Positions 16,901 through 24,170 of a DNA stretch of 64,000 bases are shown here, piece after piece. The notes beneath the pieces were generated by a model, which did no database searches, was not told the DNA's origin, and saw only the letters and a program-made list of their open reading frames with translations. Origin of the DNA: Balneolaceae bacterium UBA3186 (GTDB lineage Bacteria > Bacteroidota > Rhodothermia > Balneolales > Balneolaceae); contig DEXK01000006.1 in the NCBI GenBank assembly GCA_002364085.1, forward strand, positions 68,025 to 132,024. The letters are read 5' to 3'. Made by a program: the position numbers and the translations under genes. Each line of letters begins with the position of its first letter. The stretch's first letter is position 1.

Positions 16901-17628
16901 TCTTCGGCAAAAAAGATGAACAAAAAACGATCCAGCAATTTCTGTGTTTTCTTGAACAACAACAGTTTATCGTATTCCGGATTGTTTTTTTTGATGCTTT
17001 CAAACACGTCGTGCTTAAATTCGGAATAATCCTTGTACAGCTTTTTGGTGACGTTTTCTTCTTCAGTAAGCGAAGCGTCTTTGATCTTCTTTGGCAGACC
17101 TTTCGTAAAATTGGAATAACCCAGGCACAGCCATAGCACCTTGAATTCATCTTTAGTGAGCGTAAAGAGATTAAACTCGATGAAGTCTACCGCATTATCA
17201 ATATAGAACCGAAGCTTCTCAAAATTGGAAATAATAACGTAAACGGCATACGGCTGTTTGTTTTTATATCCAAAGGCTTGCGTTTCTACTTTGCCAAGAT
17301 CTGTGGTTTCAGTTCCCTTCAGCTCGATCACCCCACGGACTTTATTGCCATCCAGTAATGCTCCATCTGCTTTTTTAGAATCAGTGAGGTTTTTTTGCTC
17401 TACAACAAGGTTGAAATTCGGTGATGGATTTTTCGTATATCCCAAGACCTTTACAAACAGATCATTCAGAAATCCTTCCTGATACTCCTCTTCTTTGGAG
17501 TTTCGGATGTTCTCTTGTATCTCGCGATTATGGAAGTGTGCAGTAAATATTTCCCAGGATTCCTCTACTTTTTTCTCATCAACCCCTGAAAGATATTTAT
17601 TCAGTACCGCGTTTTGGAATAATGGCAT
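13993..17628 (-). CDS. Type IIG (Eco57I-like) restriction-modification enzyme with an in-frame HUH/RAYT transposase domain
   Basis: A 1211-residue protein. The N terminus has a PD-(D/E)xK nuclease pattern (Asp88, Glu102-x-Lys104 in ADGALL...VIELKGTE). A helical linker leads to the N6-adenine methyltransferase with GVFYTPKYI, motif I DPACGSGAFL (438-447) and motif IV NPPY (726-729). A TaqI/Eco57I-like target-recognition domain (about 900-1120, including CNDSMWIIP) follows. Between EFPNVF and GGFDVVIGNPPY, residues about 556-715 form a second domain: HVTWVTHNARTS, the HUH motif GDHVHMLLV (His618, His620) and EYIQHNREKHN (candidate nucleophile Tyr681). That domain belongs to the Y1 transposase/RAYT family. 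The frame is intact throughout. Two TTGCAA palindromes lie within the coding sequence (14159-14176 and 15527-15548). The gene is a single-polypeptide R-M system with no separate methylase or control gene nearby. Confidence 0.9.
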   Translation of the reverse strand: MPLFQNAVLNKYLSGVDEKKVEESWEIFTAHFHNREIQENIRNSKEEEYQEGFLNDLFVKVLGYTKNPSPNFNLVVEQKNLTDSKKADGALLDGNKVRGVIELKGTETTDLGKVETQAFGYKNKQPYAVYVIISNFEKLRFYIDNAVDFIEFNLFTLTKDEFKVLWLCLGYSNFTKGLPKKIKDASLTEEENVTKKLYKDYSEFKHDVFESIKKNNPEYDKLLLFKKTQKLLDRFLFIFFAEDQLLLPPNSIREIIKQWMDLRDKYDEYVPLYERFKKYFGYMNQGYKGKNYEIFAYNGGLFAEDEILNNLTIDDELLYKHTMQLSNYDFGSDVDVNILGHIFEHSLNEIEEITAELEGQEVDTSKTRRKKDGVFYTPKYITKYIVENTVGKLCEEQKAELGIEDEDYRPNRQKKTKKELLAKLDKYREWLLKLTICDPACGSGAFLNQALEFLIDEHTYVDELQAKLLDQPLVIPDIENQILENNLFGVDINEESVEIAKLSLWLRTAQKGRKLTSLNNHIKCGNSLIDDPEVAGDKAFKWEKEFPNVFRQKEKQAFHVTWVTHNARTSQRMIEYKVKKGETIWLDEELEMVVANELAAIITEDELNVLNWNICGDHVHMLLVCDPDELANTVRKLKGRSAQRTKECLKVPREEVFHLWAQKFNRKPIEDEDGLANVFEYIQHNREKHNLPLNKELQLLVSEVCCSYEEAFLPEYTGGFDVVIGNPPYVKLETIKETSTALEKQGYDTFTKRGDLYAIFVEKGFDLLKPKGIYSYIMPNKWMQAGYGKPLREFFLTKELIQFIDFGDLQIFDGATTYPCIFVARNDIPKDEFDVAVLVAIGETDFNTNVQTNTETFTTKDFSGDTWVISSKFEKELLAKVESNSQKLEDFISEDSYRGILTGLTKAFIITEKKRNELVGIDSNAAEIIKPILRGRDIKEWIGLDSKHYLICTFPSLNIDINEYPSVKQYLIDFGKKRLEQSGEKGSRKKTSNKWFETQDTIDYWEEFLKPKIMYQKFQVSPCFIYDEQGLYCNDSMWIIPTENKSLLGILNSKMGWWLITKYCTQIRGGCQLIWKYFGQIPIPELNGELDDHVVNIMELNNELQKITDSFSDLIQSKFEIDKLSRKLENWHDLTFKEFLKELEKARKKARRDCNPLPIQEQAEWMEYFNQQKAKADDLKSQIAQTDSEIDAMVYDLYGLTEEEIRVVEEK
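14159..14176. repeat. REP-like palindrome inside the 3' end of the R-M gene
   Basis: An 18-base perfect palindrome (AAGGGATTGCAATCCCTT), with a looser outer GGCAAG/CTTGCC pairing, encodes RRDCNPLP on the minus strand in an otherwise charged helical region (KARKKA...IQEQAEWMEYF). It has the same TTGCAA core as the downstream array and looks like an in-frame insertion of a few codons. Confidence 0.75.
15484..15963 (-). mobile_element. HUH/Y1 (RAYT-like) transposase domain nested in the R-M reading frame
   Basis: This segment codes for residues about 556-715 of the R-M protein and resembles REP-associated tyrosine transposases. It has an N-terminal HVTWVTHNAR strand, an HUH motif in CGDHVHMLLVC (codons at 15769-15777), a basic helix ANTVRKLKGRSAQRTKE, LWAQKF, and a Tyr-containing helix VFEYIQHNREKHN. 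Its 3' end carries a TTGCAA palindrome. The boundaries are approximate; they are set by the point where the flanking methyltransferase sequence (EFPNVF / GGFDVVIGNPPY) would join naturally. It has no start or stop codon of its own in this frame. Confidence 0.8.
15527..15548. repeat. REP-like palindrome at the end of the nested transposase domain
   Basis: A 22-base perfect palindrome whose centre is GGAGTTGCAACTCC. On the minus strand it encodes NKELQLLV, immediately after the Tyr helix of the HUH domain. It shares the core ACAAGGAGTTGCAACT with unit 1 of the downstream array. Confidence 0.8.
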
Positions 17629-17753
17629 ATACGGAAACCCGTTTCTTGAATTCTAAATCAATTTATTATCAACGGATTATAGGAAAAGGCGAGTTCAGTA
17701 AAAAGTGCAGGTTTGATAAATCTTATTCTCTAAGAATAACGCAAAGATAAAAG

Positions 17754-18806
17754 TTATCTGAGTAGCGAGTCTATCACCCCAATCCCATCCGGCTCCCACC
17801 ACAGATCGGGTGTTTGAGCATTACTCAGAAATTCAGTTTTAATGCCGTCAATACTTTCTCCGGTTCGATAAACCGTTTGCACTGAGTTGCCAAATCGACT
17901 CTTCAGCTCTTTAACCTTGTCATGATCTCCCACAACCCAGTTTAGCACAAATTCCTGATCGGGGAAGTCATCGGTTTCCTGAACCAGAAAATCATCCAGC
18001 CATGCCTGATCCCGTTCAATGGCTTTGTTGAAGGCAAACTGATACACCAGATTTTCTTTGGGTTTTTTTAGCTGAGGATTATTCAACCAGAATTCTTCCA
18101 CATAATCTGTAAAGTGACATTTTACTTTTGAAAGAGTGAACGGGCTAACGATCACAGCAACAGAACGACATCCTTTGCCTCCATATCTGAACACCGCTTC
18201 GATCATATCTCTCAAAGTATCAGGCTCTTCATTATCCAGATAGGCTATGGAGAATTTAGCTGTACGAATTACAAACTCTGTGTTGTCATTAACCGCATTT
18301 AACTTAAAAAGCTTTTCTTTAACCGGATCAACAGATTCTTCCGATCCCGCAAACAGAACTTTATCAGCCTGCAGATCTTTGAAATCGGCTAATTCTGTCG
18401 AGTATTGAATTTGATTATCGAGATGAGCTTCATCCATCATCTTCAAAAAACCTGATAACAAATACGGATCTTTTTTGGACAGCTTTCCATAATAGTCAGC
18501 GCCGGATAAAATTGTACCTAGTGCATCTTGAAATCCAACCAAGGGAAGATTCCCTGCATGCAAGCAAAGCACTTTTTGTCCGACTGAATTTTTTATTTCT
18601 GATAGTTCAGCCCGCTTAGCCCATTCTTCAATCTGACCGGAATCCACTTTCTGCTTTAATGTTCTGATCTGAAATTTAATGTCTTCAAAGCTGAACAGAC
18701 CTTCTTCAACCGTTTTATCAATAGCTTTTTTTAGCGACTGATTATAGGGTTGGAGCCATTTTCTTGTGGCTTGGGAGACTTTTGATATGTGTGACTTCAT
18801 TTGCAT
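17754..18806 (-). CDS. LuxC-like acyl-CoA (acyl) reductase
   Basis: A 350-residue protein of the LuxC/acyl-CoA reductase family, an aldehyde-dehydrogenase-fold enzyme that reduces activated fatty acids to aldehydes with NADPH. Visible features are LCLHAGNLPLVGFQDALG (near residue 80), a substrate segment DKVLFAGSEESVDPVKE, and the catalytic Cys in YGGKGCRSVAV (near residue 230). It is shorter than Vibrio LuxC (about 480), as is usual for Bacteroidota members. The ATG at 18800 (MKSH) is an alternative start. The LuxE-like synthetase gene lies upstream on the same strand, so the pair probably activates and reduces one carboxylic acid. No luciferase genes (luxAB) are present. Confidence 0.8.
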   Translation of the reverse strand: MQMKSHISKVSQATRKWLQPYNQSLKKAIDKTVEEGLFSFEDIKFQIRTLKQKVDSGQIEEWAKRAELSEIKNSVGQKVLCLHAGNLPLVGFQDALGTILSGADYYGKLSKKDPYLLSGFLKMMDEAHLDNQIQYSTELADFKDLQADKVLFAGSEESVDPVKEKLFKLNAVNDNTEFVIRTAKFSIAYLDNEEPDTLRDMIEAVFRYGGKGCRSVAVIVSPFTLSKVKCHFTDYVEEFWLNNPQLKKPKENLVYQFAFNKAIERDQAWLDDFLVQETDDFPDQEFVLNWVVGDHDKVKELKSRFGNSVQTVYRTGESIDGIKTEFLSNAQTPDLWWEPDGIGVIDSLLR

Positions 18807-18826
18807 TTACTTACACACCCCTCAAT

Positions 18827-18842
18827 CCCCTCTCAAGAGGGG
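18827..18842. repeat. CCCCTCT hairpin, probable dispersed repeat
   Basis: CCCCTCT and AGAGGGG pair over a two-base loop in the 114-base gap between the LuxE-like and LuxC-like genes. The surrounding text (ACACCCCTCAATCCCCTC) resembles a short intergenic repeat word; there is no T tract in either direction, so it is not an obvious terminator. Confidence 0.4.
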
Positions 18843-18920
18843 ACGTTCACTTGACATGATCATAATTAAGCATCTTATATTATTCACTCTTCTGTGTTTT
18901 TGTGATTCTGTGGCATTTCT

Positions 18921-19910
18921 TCAATCGTGGTCGATGAGAAAATTACAGCCTCGTAAATTCTTTGGGTTCCATCTTCCTAAAACCTGAAATTGATTTTCAG
19001 CATTCATAATGCCTTTATCCCCTGTTAAAATAAACGAACAGGAATAGAAATTTGCCAGATCTATCACTCCTATCAAGCCTTCTTCTCCTTGTTCAACTTC
19101 CTGCATCGGGTTTTCAGGATTTCGAATGCTTACCTGCATCCAGGAAGGACAGTCAAACCATTCGGAACCTCGACTATATGCCTGGCTCAATAATTCTGTC
19201 ATGCCGTATTCCGAATGAATCTGTTCCAACGGCAATCCGAAGTCCTTCGCTAACTGTTCATGGAGATCTTGTTTTGTCATTTCTCTTCTGAACGTTTTCA
19301 TCCCGCCTGTTTCCATCACAATGGTATCCTTTGCAAGATCAACGTTACTGCGTTCAGCGAGGTCCAACAGTCCGAATGCAGCGCCGAACAACATCAGTTT
19401 TTTTTCTGATGTTTTGATTTGATCTATCTCATTTTGCAGTAACGGTTTATCCAGTTCCAGAAACTTACTGAGACCTGAATCTTCTCTTTCTATCAATGCG
19501 TTCAGCATCCAAACCAAAGAAGAATTAGGATTAGAATTATAGCCCGGAGTATACGCCCAAATCACATAGTCATGCAGATCGTAGAATTCCCACATTCCAT
19601 CAAAAATCGACTGTTTATACAGATCGGGATCAATAACAATATGTTTACTTCTTTGCATTCCGGAAGTGCCACTGCTACGAAACAGCTGATAGCTATTAGC
19701 TGATAGCTGTTTCGTAGCAGTGGTGACTTCTTTTTCTTTGAACGCTTGGATGGGCAATAATGGGATTTCTTCAATACTAGCTATTTTATCAATTCCCAAT
19801 GCTTTACAGAATCTTTGATAAATGCGATTGTTTTCTGTTTGGTATTTAAAGACGTTGAGTGCTTTTTCTTCAAAAGAAACAGACTCATCAAATATTTGAT
19901 AGGGATTCAT
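18921..19910 (-). CDS. LuxE-like acyl-protein synthetase / acyl-adenylating enzyme
   Basis: A 329-residue member of the LuxE family, which activates a fatty acid as acyl-AMP and passes it to a Cys. Motifs visible are LPIQAFKEKEV, the nucleotide loop FRSSGTSGMQRSKH (near residue 75), GAAFGLLDL, METGGMKTFRREM and IHSEYGMTELLSQAYSRG, ending LGRWNPKNLRGCNFLI. The Cys in the last block is conserved in this group as I remember it. The ATG overlaps the NHL gene stop (19907-19910). Just before the SSGTSG loop lies an unusual insertion, TTATKQLSANSYQ, produced by an inverted duplication in the DNA (19669-19723). It works with the LuxC-like reductase downstream. Confidence 0.82.
   Translation of the reverse strand: MNPYQIFDESVSFEEKALNVFKYQTENNRIYQRFCKALGIDKIASIEEIPLLPIQAFKEKEVTTATKQLSANSYQLFRSSGTSGMQRSKHIVIDPDLYKQSIFDGMWEFYDLHDYVIWAYTPGYNSNPNSSLVWMLNALIEREDSGLSKFLELDKPLLQNEIDQIKTSEKKLMLFGAAFGLLDLAERSNVDLAKDTIVMETGGMKTFRREMTKQDLHEQLAKDFGLPLEQIHSEYGMTELLSQAYSRGSEWFDCPSWMQVSIRNPENPMQEVEQGEEGLIGVIDLANFYSCSFILTGDKGIMNAENQFQVLGRWNPKNLRGCNFLIDHD
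19669..19723. repeat. Inverted duplication inside the LuxE-like gene
   Basis: A 19-base arm (CCACTGCTACGAAACAGCT, 19669-19687) is repeated perfectly inverted at 19705-19723. The 17-base spacer, with the edges of the arms, forms AGCTGATAGCT direct repeats. One arm encodes the conserved LFRSSG, the other the extra residues TTATKQ. The reading frame stays open. Confidence 0.85.
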
Positions 19911-20725
19911 TCTTCAAGAATTCTGATTAAAGCATGTGAAGTCAAGATATAAATCTTATTCTCCACTACATATATATCACTAATCTCAGATTTCTTTTCA
20001 AAAGAAAGAATTGTCTTTTTAGTTAATGGTCCTAGCTTTTCAATAGCATTATTTTTGGCAACATACACTTCATTATCTCTATAGAAAAATGAATGCGTTC
20101 CTTTTGCTTCGTAAAAACTTTCATAAAATCCGTTTTCTGAAATTCTATGAATTAATTCTGACTTTTTATCCAGTATTAAAATACTCCCATCTACTAGCTG
20201 TATTCCGGAAACTTGTTTTACTTCTGCGGGCAGAGAAACTTGATCTAATATCGCTCCATCTTCATTATACTTACCTAAAGTTCTTGATCTTTCATCATAG
20301 AAATAAACGTCACCCAGTTTGTTTACCCCGAGAAAAGCCGGTCTTATTTCTGATCTTGTTTGAAATCTATCGTTACCGGAAATAGAACTCAAATACTGCC
20401 AGCGTTTATCAAAAACCTGAATCCTGTTATTTCCTTTATCGGATACAAATAACTTCAATCCGTTTGTAGTTGCAATATCCACCGGATTGTCGAACTGGTA
20501 GTTGCCACTCCCTCTTTTGCCATATCTCTCGATTAGTTTTCCATCCATTCCCAACTTAAGAACGCGATGTGCTCCGGCTTCAACGATGTAAATGGCATCG
20601 TTTCCAAAAGTAAAAGAAGTCGCTTTTTTTAAACCGGTATATAAAGTGTCAACAGAAGTTTGTTGGGCGAACGCTGAATTTGCAATTAAAACACTAAGTG
20701 TCGCTATGAGGCACAAGCGGATCAT
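19907..20725 (-). CDS. Exported NHL-repeat beta-propeller protein
   Basis: A 272-residue protein with a signal peptide (MIRLCLIATLSVLIANSAFAQ). It carries repeated NHL/6-bladed propeller units, for example VLKLGMDGKLIERYG, GSGNYQFDNPVDIAT and LFVSDKGNNRIQVFD. The NHL signature G-x-x-x-F-x-x-P-x-x-x-A and D-x-x-N-x-R-I is clear once and degenerate elsewhere. Such propellers bind ligands or proteins in the periplasm; no catalytic site is recognised. It overlaps purD by four bases at its start and luxE by four bases at its end, so it is translationally coupled in a leftward run, although no functional link to purine synthesis is apparent. Confidence 0.8.
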   Translation of the reverse strand: MIRLCLIATLSVLIANSAFAQQTSVDTLYTGLKKATSFTFGNDAIYIVEAGAHRVLKLGMDGKLIERYGKRGSGNYQFDNPVDIATTNGLKLFVSDKGNNRIQVFDKRWQYLSSISGNDRFQTRSEIRPAFLGVNKLGDVYFYDERSRTLGKYNEDGAILDQVSLPAEVKQVSGIQLVDGSILILDKKSELIHRISENGFYESFYEAKGTHSFFYRDNEVYVAKNNAIEKLGPLTKKTILSFEKKSEISDIYVVENKIYILTSHALIRILEE

Positions 20726-22002
20726 GCAAGGCGTTTTAATCCCTTAGCTCCAATATCATTTCTGAAAAATGCTTTTTCGAAGCTGATCTTTTTTACCTGA
20801 TCATAAGAATTGTCGATGGCTTCCTGCAGCGACTCTCCTTCCCCAACAATATTTAAAACCCGACCGCCATTTGTAAGAAGCTTTCCTTTTTCAATCTTGG
20901 TTCCGGCATGGAATAATATACCTGCGTCAACTTTCTCAACTCCGTTGATCTCTTTGCCTTTGTCGTAGCTTTGAGGATATCCACCGGAAACCATAACCAC
21001 CGTACATCTGTATCTATCGTCCAACTCAATATCTGTTTCCGATAATCTTCCTTCCGTACATGAAATGATCACGTCCAGCAGATCTGATCTCATTGCGGGC
21101 ACGATCACTTGACATTCAGGATCTCCGAACCGGCAATTATATTCAACTACTTTAGGTCCATCTTTTGTGATCATCAATCCTACGTAAAGAATTCCCTGAT
21201 ATGGATTTCCTTCGGATTTCATTCCTGCCACTGTTGGCTGAATAATTTCTGACTCAACTCTTTTAAGAAGTTCTTTTGTTACGATCGGAGCAGGAGAATA
21301 AGCTCCCATTCCACCTGTATTCAAACCGGTATCACCTTCTCCAATACGCTTATGATCCTGAGCATTGCCGATCACTTTGTAGCTGTCTCCATCACAAATA
21401 GCAAAAACCGAAGCTTCTTCACCTTCCATAAACTCTTCGATCACTAATCGTGACGCGGCATCACTTAACGATCCTTCCTGAAGTTCTTCCAGTGCTGAAA
21501 TGGCATCTGCTTCATTTTCAGGGATCAGAACTCCCTTTCCTCCGGCTAAACCGTCTGCTTTTAAAACTACCGGATAACTACCCTTTTCTATTATATATTC
21601 TGCAGCACGGTCAAATTCATCCTGGCTGAATACTTCATATCCTGCGGTTGGGATGTCGTGCCTTTTCATAAAATCTTTAGCAAATTCCTTACTTCCTTCC
21701 AGCATAGCGGCCTGTTTTCTGGGGCCAAAAACTGCATGGCATTTTTCTTCCAAAAAGTCAGCTAATCCGTCAACAAGAGGTTGTTCAGGCCCAACCACTG
21801 TTAAATGAATAGCATGGGATTGTATAAATTCCCAAATCTCATTAAAATCTGAAGTAATAAGTTGCACATTTTTTCCCAGCGATTCTGTTCCTGGATTTCC
21901 GGGAGCAATATAAAGCTGTTCAAGTTTTGAAGACTTTGCTATTCCCCAAGCCAGTGCATGTTCTCTACCGCCACTGCCCAACAAAAGAACATTGTATTTC
22001 AT
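20722..22002 (-). CDS. purD: Phosphoribosylamine-glycine ligase (GAR synthetase)
   Basis: A 426-residue ATP-grasp enzyme starting MKYNVLLLGSGGREHALAW. It has the ATP-binding loop VVLKADGLAGGKGVLIP, EEFMEGEEASVFAICDG, and the metal-binding VVEYNCRFGDPECQ. It catalyses the second step of de novo purine synthesis, joining glycine to 5-phosphoribosylamine. Length and motif order are normal. purK and purE lie 13 kb away in this window, so the pur genes are dispersed. tpiA is four bases upstream. Confidence 0.97.
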   Translation of the reverse strand: MKYNVLLLGSGGREHALAWGIAKSSKLEQLYIAPGNPGTESLGKNVQLITSDFNEIWEFIQSHAIHLTVVGPEQPLVDGLADFLEEKCHAVFGPRKQAAMLEGSKEFAKDFMKRHDIPTAGYEVFSQDEFDRAAEYIIEKGSYPVVLKADGLAGGKGVLIPENEADAISALEELQEGSLSDAASRLVIEEFMEGEEASVFAICDGDSYKVIGNAQDHKRIGEGDTGLNTGGMGAYSPAPIVTKELLKRVESEIIQPTVAGMKSEGNPYQGILYVGLMITKDGPKVVEYNCRFGDPECQVIVPAMRSDLLDVIISCTEGRLSETDIELDDRYRCTVVMVSGGYPQSYDKGKEINGVEKVDAGILFHAGTKIEKGKLLTNGGRVLNIVGEGESLQEAIDNSYDQVKKISFEKAFFRNDIGAKGLKRLA

Positions 22003-22006
22003 AATA

Positions 22007-22780
22007 TCAGCTTAACTCTTCAGCTATTGAAATAATTTCTGTGAAGCTCTCTGCGCTTAAACTTGCACCACCAATTAAACCACCATCTACATCATCTTGG
22101 CTTAACAACTCCTTAGCATTCCCGGGTTTCATACTACCGCCATAAAGTATTCTGATCGCAGATGCCGTTTCCTCATCATAGATCTTTTCAAGTTCCTGAC
22201 GTATAAATTTATGCATTTCCTGAGCTTGTTCAGGAGTTGCTGTTTCACCTGTCCCAATTGCCCAGACAGGCTCGTATGCAACTACTGTATCCAATGCATC
22301 ATTTGATGTAATTCCTTTTAACGCCGCTGTTATCTGGTCGGATACAAGATCAAAATGAATATTCTCTTTCCTTTGCTCGAGTGTTTCACCTATGCAAATT
22401 ACCGGAGCCAGTTTCTCAGATAAAGCCTTAACTACTTTTTTATTTACCGTTTCATCAGTTTCAGCAAAGTATTGACGTCGTTCAGAATGCCCTACAAGAA
22501 CAAAATTACAGCCACTTTCGGCAAGCATAGTTGCACTTATTTCTCCCGTAAAGGCACCATTTTCTTCGTAATAAAAATTTTGAGCTCCAACCTGTACTTC
22601 TGAATCGTACAAATAATTAACAGCCATCCCCAGAGATACAAAAGGAGGACAAACAAGAACATCTACCTCTTCTGAAATTTCTTTTTTTGAATTTTTGATA
22701 CCCTCAAGCAGTTCAGCTGCTTCTAAAGGCCCTCCATTCATTTTCCAGTTTCCGGCAATTAGAAATTTTCTCTTGTTCAT
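22007..22780 (-). CDS. tpiA: Triosephosphate isomerase
   Basis: The 257-residue TIM-barrel protein has all active-site residues: Lys13 (GNWKMNG), His98 (LVGHSERRQYF) and Glu170 (VAYEPVWAIGTG). It also has the phosphate-binding loops ILYGGSMKP and GLIGGASL. It interconverts dihydroxyacetone phosphate and glyceraldehyde 3-phosphate in glycolysis and gluconeogenesis; pckA, at 30.8 kb, serves the same pathway. Its ATG directly follows the upstream lipoprotein gene stop. Confidence 0.98.
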   Translation of the reverse strand: MNKRKFLIAGNWKMNGGPLEAAELLEGIKNSKKEISEEVDVLVCPPFVSLGMAVNYLYDSEVQVGAQNFYYEENGAFTGEISATMLAESGCNFVLVGHSERRQYFAETDETVNKKVVKALSEKLAPVICIGETLEQRKENIHFDLVSDQITAALKGITSNDALDTVVAYEPVWAIGTGETATPEQAQEMHKFIRQELEKIYDEETASAIRILYGGSMKPGNAKELLSQDDVDGGLIGGASLSAESFTEIISIAEELS

Positions 22781-24145
22781 CTAGTTTTGATTTTTACTTT
22801 GATTAACTACTGTATTCATTCCTTGTATCACGTCAGTGAATTCTGTGGTAACGTACTTCCTTACAATATTTCCATTTTGATCAACTAAGATTCTAGTTGG
22901 CACATCTGTTACATTAAACTTTTGTATCAATTCCTGAATATCAAATGTACCAAAGGCGGCTACTCCCCAGTGTTTTACACGTTCATTGAAAAATGCATTA
23001 ACAGTTACCTCACTTCTGTCTAAAGGAATAGTAAATATTTCCAGATCATAGTTTTGGTAAATCTGATGTATTACCATGGTGCGGTCGTATTGATTTTGAT
23101 ACAAGCGGCTTGCTACGGGTGTGATTTCCAGAATGTAAGGTTTCCCTATCAACGTAGAAGAATTCACAGAATCGCCTTCCTGAGTTACAAATGAGAAACT
23201 TGGAATTCTAAACCCGGGAGCAAGATAAGCCAGATCATAGCCAATATTCTTTGCCCAATCCATTGCATTTACTTTATTCTTGTATCTCTTTTCAAATTGC
23301 TCCAACGCCGATTTAGCTTCCTCCACTCTGGAGCTATCGTACATAACCTCGATTTTCTTTTGCTCTAACCCCAAAATATAGTCTTCATTTTCTGTCAACT
23401 CTGCCAATGAATCCAAATATGAAATACCGCTGTCTAAGCCATTATCTTTAGATAAATATGGGAAACCATAATTTACGGCCGCAAATATCATTTCCTCGTC
23501 TTTTAAAGACTCGTCTATTCTATTCATCATCAGTTCTTTATCGATGATATTCAATAACCGAATTGACTCTGAAGCTGATAAAGTTGATGCCAGAGTGTTA
23601 GAATTTTTCTCTGAAACTTCCCAAAAAAGATCACTCCATTTAAGAACTTCATCGTACAAAAGTGAGTCTTCGATCGCTCCGGCATTTATATAAGCTGTAA
23701 CTCTGCTAAAACCCCGATTGATCCTATTAAAAGTATCCATTGCTCTTTGTTCACGAGAATTGAGCTCGAAATTTTGATCCAGCCCAGGTAATTCTCCTGA
23801 GAACTTGAGAGTATCTTTATCCGCAAGAATAAATTGCGTTGCACCAACCTGATTTCCGTTTCTTTTTATAAAAACCGGATAGATGTTTTTTCTCGGGAAC
23901 TTAACGATACCTTTAATGACGCCGTCTTTATTTGTTTTCTTATTGAAAAGCGTATCAATTTCAGCATCAACATTTTCCTGATAAGTAATGATCAATTGAA
24001 TTCCGGAAAAATCACCTGTGTTGTCTAAAGTGTCAGCGACTGTAAATCTACCATCTAAAAACGCTTTTTCCATCTCAGGCTCACTGCTACAATTAGTTAG
24101 AATAGCAGTAAGAAATACCAGATAAAATAATTTTCTAATGTCCAT
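22781..24145 (-). CDS. Thioredoxin-fold (TlpA-like) lipoprotein lacking the CxxC motif
   Basis: The protein of about 454 residues starts at the ATG at 24145; the TTG at 24160 would add five residues. A lipobox is clear (LTAILTNCSSEPEM), so it is anchored in a membrane facing the periplasm. The C-terminal 150 residues have the TlpA/AhpC thioredoxin pattern: PSFSFVTQEGDSVNSSTLIGKPYILEI..., then FNVTDVPTRILVDQNGNIVRKY with the cis-Pro. The place where CxxC should stand reads TPVASRLYQNQY, so the redox cysteines are absent. The N-terminal part resembles the DUF4369-type domain common in Bacteroidota. It may be a chaperone-like or binding protein rather than an oxidoreductase. The gene is co-transcribed with tpiA and purD. 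Confidence 0.75.
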   Translation of the reverse strand: MDIRKLFYLVFLTAILTNCSSEPEMEKAFLDGRFTVADTLDNTGDFSGIQLIITYQENVDAEIDTLFNKKTNKDGVIKGIVKFPRKNIYPVFIKRNGNQVGATQFILADKDTLKFSGELPGLDQNFELNSREQRAMDTFNRINRGFSRVTAYINAGAIEDSLLYDEVLKWSDLFWEVSEKNSNTLASTLSASESIRLLNIIDKELMMNRIDESLKDEEMIFAAVNYGFPYLSKDNGLDSGISYLDSLAELTENEDYILGLEQKKIEVMYDSSRVEEAKSALEQFEKRYKNKVNAMDWAKNIGYDLAYLAPGFRIPSFSFVTQEGDSVNSSTLIGKPYILEITPVASRLYQNQYDRTMVIHQIYQNYDLEIFTIPLDRSEVTVNAFFNERVKHWGVAAFGTFDIQELIQKFNVTDVPTRILVDQNGNIVRKYVTTEFTDVIQGMNTVVNQSKNQN

Positions 24146-24170
24146 AATAATTTGACTCAACCTGAATGAA

